From NCBI GenBank assembly GCA_910584385.1, contig CAJUAK010000012.1, forward strand, positions 1 through 55,016: a stretch of 55,016 nt of DNA, read 5' to 3'. Source of the DNA: an uncultured Alphaproteobacteria bacterium (lineage in GTDB: Bacteria > Pseudomonadota > Alphaproteobacteria > RF32 > CAG-239). The position numbers were made by a program, and so were the translations under genes. Positions 1 through 8,494 of the stretch are shown in pieces. A model generated the notes under the pieces. That model was not told where the DNA came from. It worked only from the letters and a program-made list of their open reading frames with translations, and made no database searches. Positions within the stretch are counted from its first letter, which is position 1. Each line of letters begins with the position of its first letter.

Positions 1-12
1 CTTTTTATTCAT

Positions 13-30
13 CCACCACTAAAGTGGTGG
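13..30. repeat. Perfect hairpin at left edge, possible IS200/IS605-type end
   Basis: An 18-base palindrome (CCACCAC, loop TAAA, GTGGTGG) lies just beyond the autotransporter terminator. Such hairpins are typical subterminal structures of IS200/IS605-family elements, and a bona fide IS200-like copy lies at 44.2 kb, but the sequence here differs from the hairpins of that copy and the rest lies outside the window. Confidence 0.3.
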
Positions 31-49
31 TTTTCTACAAGGCGTCAAT

Positions 50-80
50 AAAAAAGAGGCTCCCTGCGGAGCCTCTTTTA
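50..80 (-). terminator. Rho-independent terminator of the autotransporter gene
   Basis: Stem of about 12 bp (AAAAGAGGCTCC pairing with GGAGCCTCTTTT, loop CTGC) followed on the minus strand by a run of T, immediately after the stop codon of the autotransporter. Confidence 0.85.
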
Positions 81-82
81 GT

Positions 83-3000
83 TTAGAACGCGTAGCTGAC
101 GCCGATGTTAAAGCTTGTGGCATGATAATCTTTTCCAAAAGCTTGGGCAATCATCGCATATAACGACCAGCCGTTGGTGAGTTCCATGCTGCCTCCGGCC
201 TCTATCCGGCCATAAGTCATATCCTTGAGACTGTCTACTTTGTCAAGACCCGTGATTGCAACCTTGCCTTCTCCCATATTATGGACGATTGCCGGCTTCA
301 GGTATAACTTGCCTATCCCGTTATCAAGCTTGATGTTCTTTTCCGCTCTCAAGTATAACTCCGCTTCCAGATTCGATACATCGTCATACTTCGCACTCTT
401 TCCATATCTGTCATGGATATCATCATACTTTAATCCCGTATAACTTACCGCAACACCTGGCTCTAAGATAGTGTCTTTAGTGATTGCATAGCCTCTGCCG
501 ACTTCAACCGCCGCTCCATAAACATAACCGTCTGTCTTTGCGGACACGCCATCATCCGTCTTGATATCCGCTTCTTCTATACCGCCGTATACCATCGCCG
601 TTACATGACCCATCCCTCGGTCATATCTGTAATATAAACCGCCCAGATAACTGTCTATGTCTATCTCGCTTCCCGTCTTCGAGACAAAGTAATCGCTGTC
701 CCCCTTAAAGTCGTATTCTCCCTTCCGGTAAGACGCAAACACACCTAATCTGTTATAAACATCGCTCTGGATATCAAACCCGGCATCTAACCCCGTAATA
801 TCCGCATCATACTTATACGGTGCCTTTACTTTGCTGGTACTGTATACCGGGCTCGCCCAAACGCGTTTCAATGCCTCATTGTCATAACCGCAGGCATAGC
901 TTCCCCCGCATACCGTGTTATAAACCTTGTCTCCGCTTATATTGTTCCTTACGTTCGCAAATAATGTTCTCGTTTGTTCTATTCCCGCATTCGCCAATCC
1001 GCCATAGGCAATAGCTTCCGATACAACTTCCGGCTTCGTCTGAACACCGGCATAACCGCTGTTGCTGCTATCCGCTATTATGTTGTCTGTTCCCAAATAC
1101 CATCTGTTGTCTTCATAGAGGCTGTTCCAAACATGTGCATCTCCGATAACGCGGTAGATGTTAAAATACGCTCCCGTATCCTTATTATCGTTTAAGGCTT
1201 CCACAAACAATATCTTGTCTGTTGATTGGTCCGATGTTAACGGATTAACAATCACTTTGGTCGTGCCCGCAACATCGCCTTCTACAATAAGCTTATCCGC
1301 CGTATTGGTAACCGGGTCAACATCTATGGTCATCTCCGCGTTAGATTGGGCAATATAGTTCCCTTTGACGGTGGTAACGTCATCCGCGCCATCCCCGGCA
1401 TGGCTGAACGTTATTGAACCATCATTAACCAAACTTCCGGTAATCGTGTAATCGCTCGGAGAATGTCCGGCCAAATCTAAAACAGAACCGTTATAAAGAT
1501 GGAGGTTTTTAGAAGCATCCGCCAGTTCAATATCTCCTTCAAGCTTTAAGACGGCATTATCTTTGACATGAAGCCCTTCCCATCCTTTAACGGTTTGGGT
1601 TCCTTCGCCCAGGGCATAATCTCCGCCGGATAAGGTTAAAGTTTTGGCTTCTGTTTCAGTGATAAGGGAATCAGCCTGCATAATCGTGGGGTTTAAGCCT
1701 CCGACCAGGGTTAAAGAACCATTATCCTTATCATCATCTTCAAAGATTTTGCTGTAATCATAGGTGCCGCCAAGCTGTGCGTCTTTATCAATCACGATAT
1801 CGCCGGTAAGCTGGCTGTCAGTATCGATATCCAGGACAGCGCCGCCCATGGCAAGAAGGTTTTTAAGCTTTGCCTGAGCTTTAGCGGTTAAGGAAGCGTC
1901 CGCCTTGACGGTCGTATTATTGGCCACTGCGCCGGCTTCCACAGTCATTACGGCATTAGCATCGGCAAGCACGGCATTGTTAACGCTGCCGCCATTGACA
2001 TCCAGGGCATAATGGACATCCTGCCCGAGATAGAGGTTGGAGCTTTCCACCGTAACAGTCGGAACATCGGTCAACACGCCGTTCAGTTCAACCCGGCTGC
2101 TCTCGTCGCCGGTTACAGCAATTGTTCCGATACCGTTTGAACGAATGCCGTCATTGATTTTTATAAGGCCATTATTTATACTATTGAGAGTAAGCGTGCT
2201 TTGAACCATATCAGGAACAGCATTTAAATAAATTGCCTCGGATTTTTCGATATCATTGCCATCAGCGTCTTTATATATAATTTTGTTGCCGGAGAATTCT
2301 GATTTGCTAGAATCTGCTGTGATAAGCAAATCACCTACCATAGAAATCGCTCCACCCGCAACATTTTTGATATCCGTTGTTCCTGTCTGCGCATAATTAT
2401 TATAAAAACTGCTGTTAAGGATATTTTTAATGCCTTGATCATTTTCACCCCAAACATCTGTTGAAATAGCTCCGCCTTGGGCTCTTCCCGTTTCAGACTT
2501 TACGTAATTGCCTGTAAAATTGCCTGTAATATTTCCTATTATGCTGTCATTATTAGCGATTGCTCCGCCTTGAGCTCTGTTAGAACCCAAAGCGTAATTT
2601 TCAGTAAAATCCCCTGTAATATCGCCAATCTCACCCCAATTATAGATAGCACCACCAATGGCATAAGAGCCCAAAGCATAATTTTCTGCAAAATTCCCTG
2701 TTATGTTTCCCATTATGTTTTGCCGGCTATAAATCGCACCACCACTTGCTCCATTAAAACCAGAAGCATAATTCCCTCTAAAATTCCCAACGATATTTCC
2801 CATCGTCTCAAAATTGCCAATTGCTCCGCCGGAGGCATCAAATTTTTCAGATTTAGCATAATTACCCGTGAAATCGCCCGTAATATCACCAATTATTCCA
2901 TTATTATAATTATTAATAGCACCACCAATGGCTTGTGCTGAAGTAATCTCGGAAGCACTAGACCAGACATAGTTTCCACTAAAATTCCCAGTTATATTTC

Positions 3001-4600
3001 CTATTTCGCCAGTATTATAAACGGCACCGCCATTGACAAAGGATCCTGACGCATAGTTACCTGTGAAATCACCTGTTATATCTCCAATCGTACCATAACT
3101 GTTATAAATGGCACCGCCATTGACAAAGGATCCTGATGCATAATTACCTGTGAAATCACCTGTTATATCTCCAATCGTACCATAACTGTTATAAATGGCA
3201 CCGCCAGAAACATCAAAATCGAAAGTAGTACTAGACCAGACATAGTTTCCTCTAAAATTCCCAGTTATATTTCCTATTGTACTTTCATAATTGTTATAAA
3301 TAGCGCCACCTAATGCAGAAGTTTCTTCAGATTGTGCATAATTGTCTGCGAAATCGCCGATAATATCCCCAATCACACTACCATCACTATTATAAATAGC
3401 TCCGCCTCCAGAGCCACTTATTTTAGATATTGCATAATTTCCTTTGAAATCGCCACTAATATTTCCTATTGTACTTTTATCAAAATTATAAATCGCACCA
3501 CCATTTGCTCCATTAAAACCAGAAACATAATTGTTCATAAAATTCCCAATAATATCCCCAATTATAACTTGATTATAAATAGCTCCGCCAACAGCAGAAC
3601 TTGTTTCAGAATGTGCATAGTTTCCAGAAAAATTCCCGTCTATATTTCCAATCTCGCCATTACCATTATTATAAATAGCTCCGCCAAAGACTTTGGATTT
3701 AGCTTCAGCATAATTACCCGAAAAATCCCCAACAATATCTCCAATCTTGCCCCAATTATAAATAGCGCCGCCATTAACATAACCTGTTTCAGATTGTGCA
3801 TGGTTGCCTGTGAAAGTTCCTTCTATATTACCAATCGTGCCTTGATAATTATAAATAGCACCACCATAGGCATAGTTTGTTTCAGATTTTGCATAGTTTC
3901 CAGAGAAATCTCCGGTTACATTCCCAATTGTGCTGTAATAAGAATTATAAATAGCGCCGCCTTCGGCAGAAGTTTTACCTGAAGCATAGTTTCCAGAGAA
4001 ATTCCCCATAATATCTCCAATCGTACCCCAAGTATTAGAAATGGCGCCGCCTTGCACATATTTTTCTGAAGCATAGTTGCCTATGAAATCCCCTGAAATA
4101 TCCCCAATCGTGCTATTAGTGCCTTGATTAGAAATAGCGCCGCCACGGGCATAATTTGTTTCAGATTGAGCATAATTGCCTGTAAAATTACCTTTAATAT
4201 CACCAATTGTGCCATAATTATAAATAGCACCGCCATAGACAGAACTTAATCCATTCTCAAAATTAAGGTTTTGGATCTTTAACCTTTGTTCTTCTGTAAA
4301 ATCTTTAGAAAAATCCGTTGAGAAATTAAAAAAATTTGCATTAATTTTGGTGTCGGTTTGTTCCGGACCGATGAGCTTGAAACCCTGACCATTAATCACT
4401 GTACCGGCAACATATGATGTAATAGGGGAATCTAAATCCGCGGTAATGTCTTTATCAAGATAAATCGTACTGCCATCGCCTTTTTCGACAGCATCTTTAA
4501 GTTCCGCCCAGGTTGAGACATGAACATCGGCCCTTGCGGCAAAGGGAAACAAAGCAAAGGAAAAAAGAGAAGCCGCAACAAATATTCTATTCGTCATCAT
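83..4600 (-). CDS. Autotransporter adhesin with Pmp-like GGAI/FxxN repeats
   Basis: Predicted type V secreted surface protein of about 1505 residues. A signal peptide (hydrophobic core then AARA, cleavage before DV) is followed by a passenger with 19 complete repeats of 29-35 residues plus a partial twentieth; each repeat has GGAIYN, then IGDITG, then DFxGNYA. The paired GGA(I/V) and FxxN motifs are those known from chlamydial polymorphic membrane proteins and suggest a beta-helix stalk. The last 280 or so residues are an autotransporter beta-barrel ending in YAF, the usual BAM recognition signal. The longer reading frame starts at 4615, but GAGGTG at 4605-4610 lies inside it and fits the ATGs at 4600 or 4597, so I use 4600. 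It has its own promoter and terminator. A second copy of the barrel region is at the right edge of the window. Adhesion is inferred. Confidence 0.9.
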   Translation of the reverse strand: MMTNRIFVAASLFSFALFPFAARADVHVSTWAELKDAVEKGDGSTIYLDKDITADLDSPITSYVAGTVINGQGFKLIGPEQTDTKINANFFNFSTDFSKDFTEEQRLKIQNLNFENGLSSVYGGAIYNYGTIGDIKGNFTGNYAQSETNYARGGAISNQGTNSTIGDISGDFIGNYASEKYVQGGAISNTWGTIGDIMGNFSGNYASGKTSAEGGAIYNSYYSTIGNVTGDFSGNYAKSETNYAYGGAIYNYQGTIGNIEGTFTGNHAQSETGYVNGGAIYNWGKIGDIVGDFSGNYAEAKSKVFGGAIYNNGNGEIGNIDGNFSGNYAHSETSSAVGGAIYNQVIIGDIIGNFMNNYVSGFNGANGGAIYNFDKSTIGNISGDFKGNYAISKISGSGGGAIYNSDGSVIGDIIGDFADNYAQSEETSALGGAIYNNYESTIGNITGNFRGNYVWSSTTFDFDVSGGAIYNSYGTIGDITGDFTGNYASGSFVNGGAIYNSYGTIGDITGDFTGNYASGSFVNGGAVYNTGEIGNITGNFSGNYVWSSASEITSAQAIGGAINNYNNGIIGDITGDFTGNYAKSEKFDASGGAIGNFETMGNIVGNFRGNYASGFNGASGGAIYSRQNIMGNITGNFAENYALGSYAIGGAIYNWGEIGDITGDFTENYALGSNRAQGGAIANNDSIIGNITGNFTGNYVKSETGRAQGGAISTDVWGENDQGIKNILNSSFYNNYAQTGTTDIKNVAGGAISMVGDLLITADSSKSEFSGNKIIYKDADGNDIEKSEAIYLNAVPDMVQSTLTLNSINNGLIKINDGIRSNGIGTIAVTGDESSRVELNGVLTDVPTVTVESSNLYLGQDVHYALDVNGGSVNNAVLADANAVMTVEAGAVANNTTVKADASLTAKAQAKLKNLLAMGGAVLDIDTDSQLTGDIVIDKDAQLGGTYDYSKIFEDDDKDNGSLTLVGGLNPTIMQADSLITETEAKTLTLSGGDYALGEGTQTVKGWEGLHVKDNAVLKLEGDIELADASKNLHLYNGSVLDLAGHSPSDYTITGSLVNDGSITFSHAGDGADDVTTVKGNYIAQSNAEMTIDVDPVTNTADKLIVEGDVAGTTKVIVNPLTSDQSTDKILFVEALNDNKDTGAYFNIYRVIGDAHVWNSLYEDNRWYLGTDNIIADSSNSGYAGVQTKPEVVSEAIAYGGLANAGIEQTRTLFANVRNNISGDKVYNTVCGGSYACGYDNEALKRVWASPVYSTSKVKAPYKYDADITGLDAGFDIQSDVYNRLGVFASYRKGEYDFKGDSDYFVSKTGSEIDIDSYLGGLYYRYDRGMGHVTAMVYGGIEEADIKTDDGVSAKTDGYVYGAAVEVGRGYAITKDTILEPGVAVSYTGLKYDDIHDRYGKSAKYDDVSNLEAELYLRAEKNIKLDNGIGKLYLKPAIVHNMGEGKVAITGLDKVDSLKDMTYGRIEAGGSMELTNGWSLYAMIAQAFGKDYHATSFNIGVSYAF
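3023..3196 (-). repeat. 87-bp tandem duplication inside the autotransporter
   Basis: Two adjacent 87-bp units (3023-3109 and 3110-3196) differ at only two positions and encode identical 29-residue repeats. The neighbouring repeats are much more diverged, so this is a recent unit duplication. Confidence 0.9.
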
Positions 4601-4638
4601 AGCACACCTCAGCATTATAATATCACAAACATATAGTT

Positions 4639-4667
4639 ATAATACCATTTATTGTTTCAAATGTCAA
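4639..4667 (-). promoter_or_regulatory. Sigma-70-type promoter of the autotransporter gene
   Basis: On the minus strand a consensus TTGACA (4662-4667), a 17-bp spacer and TATTAT (4639-4644) lie about 40 bases upstream of the chosen start. Both hexamers are near perfect, so strong housekeeping transcription is expected. Confidence 0.75.
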
Positions 4668-4801
4668 ATTTACGGATAAGAAAACATATAACCAATTGAT
4701 TATATTAGATTTATTTTCAAATCAAATTTTCCTCTATTTTTCCGAATCGCAAAGCTTTATTTATCTGCAAAAAAGATTATATAAATTCCCAGGAGGCATG
4801 G

Positions 4802-5242
4802 ATGAACGCGAAACATCAATGGTTTAAAATAGATGAGCGGCTAAGATTCGTTGCAATAGGTCTGATAAATACCGTTATCCGGTATTTATTATTCATTGCT
4901 GCCGGAATGTTAATCGGTATCAGGCACTACCAATATGCGCTTATCGCTTCATGGTTTTTATCATCGTTCACGGCTTTTTTAGGATATAAGCTTTTGGTTT
5001 TTCAGTCCTCGGGAAGCCATCTTAAAGAATATGGAAAATCAGTTTTGATATGGACGGTAAGCTACTTTATCAATGCATTAATGCTTTCCGCGCTTGTTGG
5101 AAAATTGTCTATTAATGCTTATCTCGCACAAGGACTGTCCATAACGGTTTTAACCGTTATCAACTATCTGCTTTTTAAGCATTTCGCTTTTCGCCCGCCG
5201 CAAAAAACATTTCTTGAAAAAATCTATAACCTTTGGGAATAA
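4802..5242 (+). CDS. GtrA-like polytopic membrane protein
   Basis: A 146-residue protein with four predicted membrane segments and the GtrA-family pattern: FVAIGLINT near the N terminus, a central helix ending LGYKLLVF, and a last helix ending NYLLFKHFAF. GtrA-family proteins are thought to flip or help transfer undecaprenyl- or polyprenyl-linked sugars for cell-surface glycosylation. The start is fixed by AGGAGG at 4791-4796, five bases upstream; an ATG at 4798 opens only a few codons. It is transcribed divergently from the adhesin gene with about 200 bases between. No cognate glycosyltransferase is adjacent, so the substrate cannot be said. Confidence 0.85.
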   Translation: MNAKHQWFKIDERLRFVAIGLINTVIRYLLFIAAGMLIGIRHYQYALIASWFLSSFTAFLGYKLLVFQSSGSHLKEYGKSVLIWTVSYFINALMLSALVGKLSINAYLAQGLSITVLTVINYLLFKHFAFRPPQKTFLEKIYNLWE

Positions 5243-5310
5243 ATTAATTGCATTTTTAGGCATTTTACTTATAATTTATCTATAAGAGCCAATGTTCGAA
5301 AGTGCCTGCA

Positions 5311-5811
5311 ATGAAACATCATATTCCTGTTCCGCCTTTTACATTTAATAAAATATATGATGGCGTCAAAAAAGTAGACATCCGCCTTTTTGATAAAACA
5401 ACACAAAGAATCAGGCTTGGCGACAGCATCTTATATATTGATAAAAACAGCGGCGAAGATATCGAATGCCAAGTCAAAGGCATTGCAATGTTTGAAAACT
5501 TTGAAGAGCTCATCGCCCACATTCCCAGCCAGCTCATTGGTTACAGCAACGCAAATGAAATCGCCATCCGCATTAAACGCATGTATCCGGACAAATACCG
5601 GATGTCTTTTTTTGCAACCGCCCTTTTCATTGACCGGGTTGCCGACCGCGCCAATGAAAGGGAAGGTAATTCCATTGACGATTATACGGAAGAAAAAGTT
5701 TACACGGATGAAGAACGCGTCCGCATGAAACAAAGCAGCCGCCCGCAGCCGAGAATGACCTTCGATGAAGAACGTTTGCTTTACGGCATGCATAATTACC
5801 AGCGCGATTAA
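5311..5811 (+). CDS. ASCH-domain protein
   Basis: About 166 residues. The N-terminal half has the ASCH (PUA-like) signature: KIYDGVKKVDIRLFD, then IRLGDSILY, an acidic turn and a FENFEEL segment. ASCH folds bind RNA or modified nucleosides and some are small ribonucleases or amidohydrolases. The C-terminal 50 residues are charged, with YTEEKVYTDEERVRMK, and probably disordered. A GTG at 5302 is an alternative start; neither has a strong ribosome binding site, and I prefer the ATG. The function is unknown beyond the fold; the adjacent small membrane protein and nitroreductase do not clarify it. Confidence 0.65.
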   Translation: MKHHIPVPPFTFNKIYDGVKKVDIRLFDKTTQRIRLGDSILYIDKNSGEDIECQVKGIAMFENFEELIAHIPSQLIGYSNANEIAIRIKRMYPDKYRMSFFATALFIDRVADRANEREGNSIDDYTEEKVYTDEERVRMKQSSRPQPRMTFDEERLLYGMHNYQRD

Positions 5812-5874
5812 AGTTGATATCCTTGCCCTGAATCACTATATTTTAAACAGCCAATAATAAAAAAGGATTTGATA

Positions 5875-6159
5875 ATGAATAAATTCATCAACAATCTATT
5901 GCGCATTTTTCTGCTCTGCATGTTTATTGCCTTAGGGCTGACGCTTTTAGGCACAGTCCTTTACCTTGGCATTTTTCTTTTTGCAATTGTCCTTATCGCC
6001 ATCGCCGTTATCTATGCAAAAGAAAAACTTCTTTACATGTGGTACAAACGCCATCCTGAAACCCGAAAAGGAAAAAACATTCTTGAAATCGACGGGGTAG
6101 AATTTATCCTGCCCGAGAATTATATCAATGACAAAGAAAACCATTTCAAAGGAAAATAA
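5875..6159 (+). CDS. Small membrane protein, unknown function
   Basis: About 94 residues: a hydrophobic stretch covering roughly residues 9-50 that can form two membrane helices, followed by a basic, soluble tail (YKRHPETRKGKN) and a VEFILPENYI segment. I do not recognise the family. The ATG at 5875 is preferred over a TTG at 5869 because AAAAGG lies 8 bases upstream. The gene ends one base before the nitroreductase start, so the two are almost certainly co-translated. Confidence 0.65.
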   Translation: MNKFINNLLRIFLLCMFIALGLTLLGTVLYLGIFLFAIVLIAIAVIYAKEKLLYMWYKRHPETRKGKNILEIDGVEFILPENYINDKENHFKGK

Positions 6160-6160
6160 A

Positions 6161-6754
6161 ATGTCATTGCTTAACCTTATTCAGAAACGCCGTTCCATTT
6201 ATAATTTAAAAAAAGGCGTGCCGCTCACACAAACAGAAATTACCGAACTTGTTACACAAACATTAAAATACTGCCCTTCCGCATTTAATTCCCAATCCGC
6301 ACGCGTGGTTTTGCTTTATAATGAACAAAACCAAAAATTATGGGATATCGTTAAACAAAAACTGCAAACAATTGTCCCTAAAGAAAATTTTGCAAAAACA
6401 GCCGAAAAAATAAATTCCTTTGCCGCCGGATTTGCAACAATCCTATATTTTGAAGATGAAGAAACCATAAGCGGCTTACAACAAAAATATCCCTTATATC
6501 AAGAAAATTTTCCAATTTGGTCATTGCAATCGGCAGGCATGCTGCAATTTGCCGTCTGGACAGCCCTTGCAGAAAAAAACATCGGCGCATCGCTTCAACA
6601 TTACAATCCGCTAATTGATGACGAAGTCCGGCAGAGCTGGAACCTTCCTCAAAGCTGGAAACTATTGGCACAAATGCCCATTGGCGGCATTGGAGCCCCG
6701 GCAGAATCAAAAACATTCCTTCCTATTGAAGAACGGATTAAGGTCTTTTCTTAA
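6161..6754 (+). CDS. Nitroreductase-family oxidoreductase
   Basis: A 197-residue flavoprotein of the compact nitroreductase group: N-terminal RRSIYNLKKGVPL (FMN phosphate contact region), CPSAFNSQSARVVLL, an IWSLQSAGMLQFAVWTALAEK helix typical of the dimer core, and a C-terminal GGIGAPAESKTF segment. These enzymes reduce nitro compounds, quinones or other small molecules with NAD(P)H. The longer frame begins at 6128, but AAAGGAAA just upstream of 6161 and the family's usual N terminus (MSLLNLIQKRRS) fix the start. It overlaps the end of apt by four bases in a convergent arrangement, with no terminator visible between. Confidence 0.85.
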   Translation: MSLLNLIQKRRSIYNLKKGVPLTQTEITELVTQTLKYCPSAFNSQSARVVLLYNEQNQKLWDIVKQKLQTIVPKENFAKTAEKINSFAAGFATILYFEDEETISGLQQKYPLYQENFPIWSLQSAGMLQFAVWTALAEKNIGASLQHYNPLIDDEVRQSWNLPQSWKLLAQMPIGGIGAPAESKTFLPIEERIKVFS

Positions 6755-7284
6755 CAAGACAAAGCCGACCACACATTCACGCCTTCAGGCATATTCTGGC
6801 GTCCGGGCAAAGAAGAAAGCTCGAGACAAAAGGCGCAGCAGGAAACCTCTGCGCCGCATTTTTGCAACAACCTGCAAGCCGCGGCAGCCGTGCCGCCTGT
6901 TGCCAAAAGGTCATCCACAACTAAAACTTTTTTGCCGACTTCCACCGCGTCTTTGTGTATTTCCAAAGCGTCCGTTCCATATTCAAGCGCATAATCTTCC
7001 CGGATTGTCTCCGCAGGAAGTTTTCCGGGCTTGCGGATGATAACCAAACCGGCACCCAGCTTATAAGCCAGCGGTGCGCCAAAAATATAGCCGCGGGATT
7101 CGATTGCTGCCACATAATCAATCTTTTTATCTTTAAATGCCTGATAAAAAAGGTCGATGGCAGCGGCAAAAGCCTCCTTATCCCGAATCAGGGTCGTAAT
7201 ATCCTTAAACATAATTCCGGGTTTGGGAAAATCCGGAACGTCGCGGATTTTCGCCAAAAGGTTATTATTGTTTATTTTATCCAC
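6751..7284 (-). CDS. apt: Adenine phosphoribosyltransferase
   Basis: Purine salvage enzyme making AMP from adenine and PRPP. At 177 residues it is standard length. The N terminus IRDVPDFPKPGIMFKDIT and the PRPP loop VLVVDDLLATGGTA are diagnostic. The start is a GTG at 7284, 13 bases inside the end of kdsB, with AGGA about nine bases upstream, so translation is probably coupled to kdsB. Unusually the C-terminal region is cysteine rich (CGAEVSCCAFC). It is last in a minus-strand series HAD-IIA, HIT, kdsB, apt. Confidence 0.95.
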   Translation of the reverse strand: MDKINNNNLLAKIRDVPDFPKPGIMFKDITTLIRDKEAFAAAIDLFYQAFKDKKIDYVAAIESRGYIFGAPLAYKLGAGLVIIRKPGKLPAETIREDYALEYGTDALEIHKDAVEVGKKVLVVDDLLATGGTAAAACRLLQKCGAEVSCCAFCLELSSLPGRQNMPEGVNVWSALSC

Positions 7285-8051
7285 TTTAAAAATTCCTGAT
7301 AATCTTCCGGCGTATTGATATCTGTCGGCGCTTCTTTAACCAGCTTCATGTCATCAATCAGCCGGGCGCGGATAACCATTCCGTTTTCAAGGGCGCGCAA
7401 TTGCTCCAAAGATTCTCTCTGTTCCAAAACACCGACCGGCAACGCCACCATCTTATGCAGGGAAGAGGCCTTAAACACATAAATGCCGATATGCTGGTAC
7501 AAATCTTGATTTTTGCACTTCTCGGGATTGCGGGTAAAAGGAGCCGTTGCACGGGTAAAATACAAGCACCGCCCTTCTCTCTCGCCTTCTCTTAAACCCA
7601 TGATAATTTTGACAATTGCCGGATTCGTCTTATCGGCTTCGTTATCAATAACCATGCCACAGGTCGCAATATCGCATCCGGTTTCCTGGACCATCTCCAC
7701 CAAAGGAAGAGTAACGGCAGGATTAACATTTAAGTTATCCCCCTGAAAATCAACCACTACATCATATTTGCTGCCATCAGGATCCAAAACCTTCAAAGCT
7801 GCGGCAATCCGGTCCGTGCCGCTTGGCAATGCCGGATCTGTCAAAACCGCCGTTGCACCGAATTTATTGCATTCATCAACAATTGCCTGATCGCCGGCGG
7901 CAATGGCAACATCCATATCTGCAGGCATAACCTTACGCACATTTTCATAAACGCGCTGAACAACCGTTTTGCCGTTTACATCCAAAAGAGGTTTGTTAGG
8001 AAGCCTTGTCGCAGCTAAGCGAACCGGCATCATGATAATCGTTTTTGACAT
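7272..8051 (-). CDS. kdsB: 3-deoxy-manno-octulosonate cytidylyltransferase
   Basis: Activates Kdo as CMP-Kdo for the inner core of lipopolysaccharide. The 259-residue protein has the nucleotide-binding PVRLAATRLPNKPL motif, the VVDFQGDNLNVNP segment (in most KdsB this is QGDEP), and IGIYVFK followed by LEQRESLEQLRALE. RBS AAGGATGG precedes the ATG. Its presence says the cell makes LPS, consistent with the glycosyltransferases elsewhere in the window. It overlaps apt and is 10 bases behind the HIT gene, an operon arrangement. Confidence 0.95.
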   Translation of the reverse strand: MSKTIIMMPVRLAATRLPNKPLLDVNGKTVVQRVYENVRKVMPADMDVAIAAGDQAIVDECNKFGATAVLTDPALPSGTDRIAAALKVLDPDGSKYDVVVDFQGDNLNVNPAVTLPLVEMVQETGCDIATCGMVIDNEADKTNPAIVKIIMGLREGEREGRCLYFTRATAPFTRNPEKCKNQDLYQHIGIYVFKASSLHKMVALPVGVLEQRESLEQLRALENGMVIRARLIDDMKLVKEAPTDINTPEDYQEFLKWIK

Positions 8052-8061
8052 ATTCCATCCT

Positions 8062-8493
8062 TTATTTTTGATTATAAATAGGGTTTTCTTTTTCTTTAGC
8101 GATAGCCTGCTTTATTTTTTCAAGCACTAAAATTTTCTCTTCCGGCGCATATTTTACGGAGGAATTATTCCAAACCGTCCCCGGCCAATCCGGATCGCCT
8201 TGTTTCCGGCACAAAACATGGACATGAAGCTGCGGCGTCATATTGCCAATCATGGCAACATTTGTCTGATCTGAGGGGAATTCCCGGCTCATGACCGCCT
8301 CTGCCAAAGCGATTTCCCGCATCAGCTGCAACCGCTCTTCCATCGTAAGGAAAGTCATATTTTTTACGTTTTCTTTGCGCGGAACTAAAAATATCCATGG
8401 ATAGTAAGCATTATCCTCAAATAAAACCCGGCATAGCTTTAAATCGCAGATAAAATCCTTTTTTGCCAGCCCGGGAACCAATTCAAAAGCCAT
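8062..8493 (-). CDS. HIT-family nucleotide hydrolase or transferase
   Basis: A 143-residue histidine-triad protein: substrate-side segment YPWIFLVPRKENV and the catalytic triad as QLHVHVLCR, where the usual first histidine of HxHxH is glutamine; QxHxH is common in the HIT hydrolases of alphaproteobacteria. Likely hydrolyses dinucleoside polyphosphates or nucleoside phosphoramidates. AAGAGG lies five bases upstream of the ATG, which is two bases downstream of the HAD-IIA stop codon, so the two are translationally coupled. Confidence 0.85.
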   Translation of the reverse strand: MAFELVPGLAKKDFICDLKLCRVLFEDNAYYPWIFLVPRKENVKNMTFLTMEERLQLMREIALAEAVMSREFPSDQTNVAMIGNMTPQLHVHVLCRKQGDPDWPGTVWNNSSVKYAPEEKILVLEKIKQAIAKEKENPIYNQK

Positions 8494-8494
8494 T

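Noticed and set aside
2477..3982. Long plus-strand ORFs opposite the autotransporter repeats, and repeat pattern resembling a CRISPR array
   Set aside because: They are shadows of a repetitive minus-strand coding region; repeats encode in-frame GGAI/FxxN units and have no constant repeat-spacer structure.
5390..5793. Overlapping ORFs on both strands within the ASCH gene
   Set aside because: No ribosome binding sites, and the ASCH frame explains the sequence.
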